Assembly (NCBI GenBank): GCA_029432775.1
Contig: JAROAZ010000013.1
Coordinates: 91,025-155,024, forward strand
Length of the DNA: 64,000 nucleotides
Origin: Pontiellaceae bacterium B12227
Lineage (GTDB): Bacteria; Verrucomicrobiota; Kiritimatiellia; Kiritimatiellales; Pontiellaceae
Direction: 5' to 3'
The position numbers and the translations under genes were made by a program. The notes beneath the pieces are model-generated. The model did not search any database, was not told the DNA's origin, and saw nothing but the letters and a program-made list of their open reading frames with translations. Shown one piece after another: positions 58,921-64,000 of this stretch; positions within the stretch are counted from its first letter, which is position 1; each line of letters begins with the position of its first letter.

Positions 58921-61059
58921 CTAATTCGATGTCTTGTAGGTTTTGGTCGGCTCTTTCGAAAGCGCGGTCAAAGGGACCGTCAATCGGACCTGCGTGCCCT
59001 CCCCGGACACCGAGCGAATATTCAATTCGCCATGGAGTTCCTCTGTCCGCCTCTTCATACTATCCACTCCCCACCCCTTCTGTTTTTTTGAAGGATCAAA
59101 TCCACAGCCATCATCCTGCAGCGACACTTCAAGAAGATGCTTTTCCACAACTTGGGCGGAGACCCGTACGGAGGCCGCGTCAGCATGTCGGGCACAGTTA
59201 TGCACCGTTTCCTTGAAAATCATAATCAGATGTCGCTTGCAGGCCAGCGTAACTTCCATGTCCGGTATTTCCGATGACACGTCCACCACCACTTCGATAC
59301 CGCGCAAAACCCGTTCCGCCCGCTCCACCAGCTTCTCGATCAATGCCGGCAACCGAATGGTGGTCTGATCCGTAACCCATACCACCTCGCGCAACGAGGC
59401 GCATGTATCGCGGGCCATGAGCGATAACTCGCTCAGTTCTTTTTTCATGGCCTCATCGCCCGCCATTTTCTCCAGTCCTTCGGAGGTCAGCGAAATTCCG
59501 CCCAGACCACTGCCTACCTCATCATGCAGATCGCGGGTGATACGCAGTTTCAGTCCCTTCAGAACCCGACGGCGCTGCAGCCGTTGCAACCCCATGGCGA
59601 CCAACAGCCCCAAACAAAGCAGGCTGCCGCCCCATATACTCAAATTAAACAGGAACGTTCGCCAGGTATTCCGTGCCGACTCCAGTTCCCGGTTCACCAC
59701 CTCAAGACGCCGGTCCAGCGGGCGCCGCTGCGCCAACCCCATAATCCATTCCGTTTCTGATAATATCCGTCGCCCTCTGCAATTCCCATCCACTAGACGA
59801 ACCAGCTGTTCCCCGGCCGCATCGGGCATACCTGTTGCGGAAACAGCACACCCTAATGAAAAAACTTTTCCATGCTCCGAAACCGAAATCTCCCCGATAC
59901 CCAGAATTTTGCGTCCATTTTCTTCGTGCAGCTCCTCCATCGTCAGTCGGATGTAGCGGGCTTCATAGGCATCGCACATGATTCGCAACAGATTATCGTG
60001 ATACATCTGCGCACCGGCATCATCGACCGAAACCGTTTTAGACGTCTTAAAATCCGGATCATTAGAAAGCTCCACCAAAATCCTGCCGGGGAAAGCAAAC
60101 AGGGGAACCGCCATTTGATCAGGAGCCTCTGTCGGCCAGAATTCAACCCGCCCCACCTGCTGGGTCCGACCCAGATCGAGCAGAATCCGTACAGGCTCGC
60201 GCCCGTCCTCTTTGTTATCAAAACGCACAATAAAATCATCCGCCTCCACCCGCTCCTCGCTCAACGGGGCACCCAGCCCCGTAAACCCATCATACAAGTA
60301 TCGGGTATCCCAAAACGGCGGCAATGAAAATGAATCCGATACCTCGAATGCATCAATAGACGTCGGGCCCCATACCGACATATTGTCCGCAATTTGGCCA
60401 TCCACACTCTGAAAAAGATGAATTTCACCGAGCGCGTAAAAGGCGCGCCCGGACGTATAAGCCAAGTTAGGAACGGTCATGCGAACCTTAGCCACCCTTC
60501 GATTGTTGATGTGGAAAAAGGCCGGATAGCGTCCGGGATCGGGAAAATCCTCCTCCATCCAGTTCACCACTTCAACCCACTTTACAGAGTCCTGAATCCA
60601 GCGATCTTCCGCATCCGACCACTCTCCCGTCGCCTCCAGCACCTCAATCCTGAAGCGCGAGGGAAAAGCATAACTATCACTGTGCCGGTCCCGCGGATTA
60701 ATTGCCGCCACCAGGGCGATTGCTCCGAGACGGGGTCGTGATATAAAATGGACTGTCAACTGATGTCCATTTGCGCCTTCATCCTGATCCGCATACCCGG
60801 AATGATAACCCAGACGATCCGGAATCAGCGCCGGCTCAAATTGCGGCAGGGTGGAAATGGTTGCAAGGAGTTGATTGCGCTCCGCCTCCAGCTGTCGGAT
60901 GCGCTCCGGCAACCAACGGGGCAGACTCTGGCTTTCCACCGCCTGCATTACCCTCAACTCCTCCGGAGTGCGCGCATCCACCGGTTCAGCGCATGCAAAA
61001 CCGGCCAAGGCTAGAACCCAAACCCCTCCAACCATTCTGATCCATCTTAAATTCATCAT
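58921..61059 (-). CDS. Membrane sensor histidine kinase (NarX/HisKA_3 type)
   Basis: This 712-residue kinase has a signal peptide and a large extracytoplasmic region of about 440 residues. That region has discoidin/F5-8C-like stretches (EPVRILLDLGRTQQVGRVEFWP, ARYIRLTMEELHEENG). One membrane helix lies near residues 465-487. The dimerisation segment LHDEVGSGLGG carries phospho-acceptor His512. The HATPase_c domain has ETVHNCARHA, DDGCGFD and GWGVDSMKRR. The ectodomain suggests direct sensing of a carbohydrate. It pairs with the response regulator at 58190-58828. Confidence 0.88.
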   Translation of the reverse strand: MMNLRWIRMVGGVWVLALAGFACAEPVDARTPEELRVMQAVESQSLPRWLPERIRQLEAERNQLLATISTLPQFEPALIPDRLGYHSGYADQDEGANGHQLTVHFISRPRLGAIALVAAINPRDRHSDSYAFPSRFRIEVLEATGEWSDAEDRWIQDSVKWVEVVNWMEEDFPDPGRYPAFFHINNRRVAKVRMTVPNLAYTSGRAFYALGEIHLFQSVDGQIADNMSVWGPTSIDAFEVSDSFSLPPFWDTRYLYDGFTGLGAPLSEERVEADDFIVRFDNKEDGREPVRILLDLGRTQQVGRVEFWPTEAPDQMAVPLFAFPGRILVELSNDPDFKTSKTVSVDDAGAQMYHDNLLRIMCDAYEARYIRLTMEELHEENGRKILGIGEISVSEHGKVFSLGCAVSATGMPDAAGEQLVRLVDGNCRGRRILSETEWIMGLAQRRPLDRRLEVVNRELESARNTWRTFLFNLSIWGGSLLCLGLLVAMGLQRLQRRRVLKGLKLRITRDLHDEVGSGLGGISLTSEGLEKMAGDEAMKKELSELSLMARDTCASLREVVWVTDQTTIRLPALIEKLVERAERVLRGIEVVVDVSSEIPDMEVTLACKRHLIMIFKETVHNCARHADAASVRVSAQVVEKHLLEVSLQDDGCGFDPSKKQKGWGVDSMKRRTEELHGELNIRSVSGEGTQVRLTVPLTALSKEPTKTYKTSN

Positions 61060-61578
61060 TAAGCGATTGCCTATCTACAGTTGAATTCAATAATGAAGCC
61101 ATTAAGCCCTACAGGTCAACTGATCAAATGTACAGGTCTGATCAACCTGACGGAGAAAAGGTTTCATCAGCCTAATGATGAAGGTCATCAGTGGTCGACC
61201 CCGCTGGATACAAATCAGCGGCACCCTCAACTCCTGTCCATAAATCTGCCCAATCTTCGAGATACAACGTCATATCCCATTTATAAATATAACTGCAATT
61301 ACCTAGTTTCGGGAGTTATGGGAGTTTTGACGATTGGGGATAGATCCGAAAATGGAAAAACAGATATTCAACTTCCAGACACTGCCGACTTCCCCCGATT
61401 TTTTATTTTTTTTCCGGAGGGGTCTTTTCAGGAGAGCCTATGTGCTTTTCTGAGATCACCGAGCATGCACGGGTGACTCCCCAGAGGAACGATCCACCGG
61501 AGGACACCTGGTCACTTGGATTTGACTACCGACATCTTACGCTGACGGCGCAGCGGCCTGATCGCCCCGCATAGAGGT
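61060..61578. other. Gap between the kinase and hipBA
   Basis: No gene is supported. The segment holds the ACAGGT-containing candidate sites (61111-61151) and one half copy of the 15-bp palindrome near 61373. Confidence 0.5.
61111..61151. promoter_or_regulatory. Candidate regulatory motif upstream of the sensor kinase
   Basis: Two ACAGGT units (61111 and 61132), each followed by an ATCA-type segment, lie about 52-92 bp upstream of the kinase start. They resemble the ACTGGT/ACAGGT motifs before locus genes, so autoregulation is possible. Confidence 0.35.
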
Positions 61579-61596
61579 ATTCCCGAGCGGGAATAA
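61579..61596. promoter_or_regulatory. hipBA operator, perfect palindrome
   Basis: TATTCCCGAGCGGGAATA is an 18-bp perfect palindrome 111 bp before hipB. Its TATTCC...GGAATA ends resemble known HipB operators (TATCC-N8-GGATA). Confidence 0.65.
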
Positions 61597-61677
61597 ACAT
61601 AGTTGCATTATGCTCTGCCCAACTAAATACACCCGTACGGTAATTTACTCTGTACATCACCTTAAAATATGCCATTT

Positions 61678-61695
61678 TATTCCCGTTCAGTAATA
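61678..61695. promoter_or_regulatory. hipBA operator, degenerate second copy
   Basis: TATTCCCGTTCAGTAATA keeps the left half of the 61579 palindrome. It overlaps the region just before the AAGGAG of hipB, a typical autorepression site. Confidence 0.5.
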
Positions 61696-61706
61696 AAGGA
61701 GTCGTT

Positions 61707-61904
61707 ATGACGGTGAAAGAAATTGGAAAACGGATTCGTTATATCCGCAAAGAACAGGGATTGACCCAGAGCGAGCTGGCCATGACCGCCAATACGGCCA
61801 CCCGGTTTATCTCGGATCTTGAAAACGGGAAACCCACCTGCGAAATCGGCAAGGCGCTCCAGGTTATTCAATGCCTGGGCATCCAGGTCGAATTGACGGC
61901 TTGA
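61707..61904 (+). CDS. hipB: HipB-type antitoxin (HTH repressor)
   Basis: This 65-residue Cro/C1-type helix-turn-helix protein (RIRYIRKEQGLTQSELAMTANTATRFISDLENGK) probably neutralises HipA and represses the operon through the two TATTCCCG operators upstream. AAGGAG precedes the ATG by 6 nt. The hipA start lies 17 bp downstream. Confidence 0.9.
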   Translation: MTVKEIGKRIRYIRKEQGLTQSELAMTANTATRFISDLENGKPTCEIGKALQVIQCLGIQVELTA

Positions 61905-61921
61905 TCGTAAAGGAATGACCA

Positions 61922-63157
61922 ATGAAGACACTGACTCTGTATTTTCATGGCGAACAGGCGGGCAGCCTTACACAGGATGCTCAGGGACAATACGCATTTC
62001 AGTATGCTCAAGACTGGCTTTCCAGCTCCCGCGCCCATCCCATATCGCAATCGCTACCCTTGCGCGAAGCTCAATTTGAAGAGCGCGAATGCGTTGGCTT
62101 TTTCGGAGGACTGCTCCCGGAAGACTACAACCGCGAACTCATTGCCCGGAACATTGGGGTCACGGCTCAAAATGATTATGCCATGCTGAAGGTCATTGGT
62201 GGAGAATGTGCCGGTGCCATTACCCTGCTCGACCCAGAAGTAGATCCTGTGGTTCAGCAACACGCCTACCATCCTGTTTCCGATCAGGAATTGGAAACCA
62301 TCCTGAACACACTGCCTCGAAAACCCCTGCTCGCCGGGGAGGCCGAAATCCGCCTGTCTCTGGCTGGAGCGCAAAACAAACTGGCGGTCTACCATGATGA
62401 TCGCGGATTCGCACTTCCGCTGCATGAATCTCCCAGCACCCATATTCTTAAACCGGAAGCAGAAGCATTTCCCGGACTGGCGGAAAATGAAGCCTATTGC
62501 CTGCGACTCGCGCGGGCCGCAGGCCTCCCCTGCGCCGACGCCAAGGCCATCACGATCGGGCCGCACCGCGGCCTGCTGGTCAGGCGCTATGACCGAACCG
62601 GCGAAGGTGAACAACTTCATCGCTTGCATCAAGAGGATTTCTGTCAGGCCATGGGCATTCCCAGCCGATATAAATATCAGGCGGAAGGCGGCCCATCCTT
62701 AAAGCAGTGCTTTGACCTGATCCGGATCGCTTCTTCCCGGCCTGCCAAGGATCTTATCACCTTGTTTGAAGCGGTCGTATTCAACTATCTGATCGGCAAC
62801 AATGACGCGCACGGGAAAAACTTTTCCCTGCTCTATGTTCCTTCGGGCAAATCCATTCAGGTTCAACTCGCGCCATTCTATGATTTGGTAAGCACCGCCG
62901 CGTACCCCGACCTATCCCCCAAGATGGCGATGAAGATCGGGAGTAAATATAATCCATCCGATCCGCGGCTTCGTCACTGGGAAACCTTCTGGGAATCGGT
63001 GGGTTTTTCAACGGCACAATCAAAGAAACAAACCCTACGGTTTCTGGACCGGATTAATCAGGTTTTGACCGATTCGGCGCAGAGTCAAATGGAACAAACC
63101 ATTCATGACATCATAGACACCCGCCACAGCGCGTTGACCCGGCTCCTGATGTCGTGA
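61922..63157 (+). CDS. hipA: HipA-type toxin kinase
   Basis: This 411-residue serine/threonine kinase toxin has a Couple_hipA N-terminal domain (FFGGLLPEDYNRELIARNIG) and a kinase core. The core has SLAGAQNKLAV, the catalytic GNNDAHGKNFSLL near residue 290 and the metal-binding FYDLVSTAAY near 318. The family phosphorylates aminoacyl-tRNA synthetases and halts translation. The target here is unknown. Confidence 0.92.
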   Translation: MKTLTLYFHGEQAGSLTQDAQGQYAFQYAQDWLSSSRAHPISQSLPLREAQFEERECVGFFGGLLPEDYNRELIARNIGVTAQNDYAMLKVIGGECAGAITLLDPEVDPVVQQHAYHPVSDQELETILNTLPRKPLLAGEAEIRLSLAGAQNKLAVYHDDRGFALPLHESPSTHILKPEAEAFPGLAENEAYCLRLARAAGLPCADAKAITIGPHRGLLVRRYDRTGEGEQLHRLHQEDFCQAMGIPSRYKYQAEGGPSLKQCFDLIRIASSRPAKDLITLFEAVVFNYLIGNNDAHGKNFSLLYVPSGKSIQVQLAPFYDLVSTAAYPDLSPKMAMKIGSKYNPSDPRLRHWETFWESVGFSTAQSKKQTLRFLDRINQVLTDSAQSQMEQTIHDIIDTRHSALTRLLMS

Positions 63158-63204
63158 AACCATGGACCGAGTTCAGCCCGACCATGCACTGGCCTGCGAC
63201 GGGC

Positions 63205-63290
63205 CTGCTTAGTGCAGGGAAATGCAGGGGCGCGGAGCGCACGCACAGCGTCGGAAGGGGGGCTCCTTTCAGGGGGGAAACCATTCGGTT
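63205..63290. repeat. Direct repeat, copy 1
   Basis: About 86 bases starting CTGCTTAGTGCAGGGAAATG are repeated with few changes at 63404-63488. The shared core includes GGGGCGCGGAGCGCACGC. Confidence 0.8.
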
Positions 63291-63403
63291 GTGCTCCGGC
63301 ATCTCTAAATAGGGCAACATACGGACTAGAAAAGGGTTGTTTCATGCCGTTACATTTCACTGTTAATAACAGGGATTAACAGGGGCAAAGGGGTGTAGAA
63401 TCC

Positions 63404-63488
63404 CTGCTAAGAGCAGGGAAATGCAGGGGCGCGGAGCGCACGCGCAGCGCCGGAAGGGGGGTCCCTTTGGGGGGAAACCATCCGGTTT
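63404..63488. repeat. Direct repeat, copy 2
   Basis: This second copy lies about 199 bp after the first. It is followed directly by the dense palindrome cluster. Confidence 0.8.
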
Positions 63489-63535
63489 GGCTTCGCCGCC
63501 GGCTTGCCTCGGCCTCGCGCCGCGCGGGCGAAAAT

Positions 63536-63787
63536 TTCCAAGCATTGGAAACTATTTTTTGGAAGGGGGCCCGGGGGAAACCTTTTTTCCAATTGTTGGA
63601 AATCTCCGGGGCAAAAGAATGTTGCCACTCCCGTTGGTCGTTGCTTCGCATTCGCGAAGCCTCACTGCGCAAGCTTGTGTCCAATGGTTGGAAGTTTTGA
63701 AACGATGTGAAACGTCGTTTGGGGCCCCACTCCCCCTCTCCCCGGAAATATTCCAAGGGTTGGAAACAGCATTTCCAATGTCTGGAA
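63536..63787. repeat. Cluster of five palindrome copies
   Basis: Copies start at 63536, 63587, 63679 (near), 63751 and 63773. This is the highest density in the window. Frames through it read FQALE, FQLLE and FQGLE, but no protein is supported. Confidence 0.8.
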
Positions 63788-64000
63788 GTCCCACTTGCCC
63801 CGCAGGGCAGCCGCAGGGCGGCCGTTCCGGAGCGCGATAATTTAAAAACCCAAGCGCGAGGAGCCCCGGTTCCCGGGCGGGGGCCTGGGGCGCGGACAGC
63901 GAGCCTGCGAGATGGACGCGCCATGGCCGGGTGGGCGGGGGATGCGGTGGGTGTAGGCGTAAGCCGAAACCACGCGACCACGGCCGCCCCGCCCGACCGC

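Larger units (their letters stand above)
63158..64000. other. Repeat-rich tail without a supported gene
   Basis: No open frame here shows a recognisable domain. The stretch contains a long direct repeat (63205-63290 and 63404-63488), five palindrome copies (63536-63787) and a very GC-rich end. Confidence 0.6.

Noticed and set aside
63158..64000. CRISPR array or protein gene at the right end
   Set aside because: Repeat spacing is irregular, there are no uniform spacers or cas genes, and open frames lack domains.

Overview
The window looks like a chromosomal segment of a marine, polysaccharide-degrading bacterium of the PVC group. Kiritimatiellota (Pontiella-like) is the most likely assignment. 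This rests on gene content: a Cys-type sulfatase, a fucosidase-rich degradation locus, PEP-CTERM/exosortase secretion, and verrucomicrobial-type C-terminal tails on large secreted proteins. It is an inference, because no rRNA is present.

Layout. 1-450 carries RNase P RNA. 450-26000 is mostly housekeeping: a zinc-ribbon coiled-coil protein, pyrE, nitrite ammonification (nrfHA), mtaB, a methyltransferase, rnc, an oligopeptide ABC transporter operon behind tpiA-secG, a DsrE-like protein, polA, an HhH-GPD glycosylase, and gatCAB. Inside gatCAB sits a compact GxxExxY gene flanked by 30-bp inverted repeats. An exosortase with its EpsI-like partner follows. A small AT-rich patch (17858-19030) holds a DUF2971 gene and a frameshifted VapB-like antitoxin. 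26100-27400 is an integration scar: tRNA-Gly, tRNA-Arg, an IS110-type transposase fragment and a tRNA 3' fragment.

27400-61060 is an almost entirely minus-strand polysaccharide-utilisation locus. It encodes two paralogous membrane-anchored proteins (PA14-like and VWA-like), an esterase, a beta-helix protein plus a decayed beta-helix gene, a double GH29 alpha-L-fucosidase, a sialate O-acetylesterase-like protein, a sulfatase, two very large beta-propeller plus glycosidase-like proteins, two module-A proteins (one with PEP-CTERM), a GH2 beta-galactosidase and a GH95 fucosidase. A NarL-type response regulator and a sensor kinase with a carbohydrate-binding-like ectodomain follow. Together they suggest desulfation, deacetylation and stepwise hydrolysis of a sulfated, fucose- and galactose-containing glycan outside the cytoplasm. 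A roughly 20-bp motif related to ACTGGTCACCTCTACAGGTA lies upstream of several of these genes and of the kinase. hipBA with palindromic operators and a repeat-rich, gene-poor tail close the window.

Two signals are not explained by ordinary annotation. The first is a 15-bp palindrome, TTCCA-N5-TGGAA. It occurs at least 23 times exactly, plus seven near copies, in genes and between genes and in three reading phases. About 0.06 exact copies would be expected by chance. The second is a set of intergenic inverted repeats built from short repeated words (ATTAGTG, AAAGTC, TTTTAAG, GCGCTAAGTC). One pair exactly brackets the GxxExxY nuclease-like gene, giving a 438-bp cassette that looks mobile.
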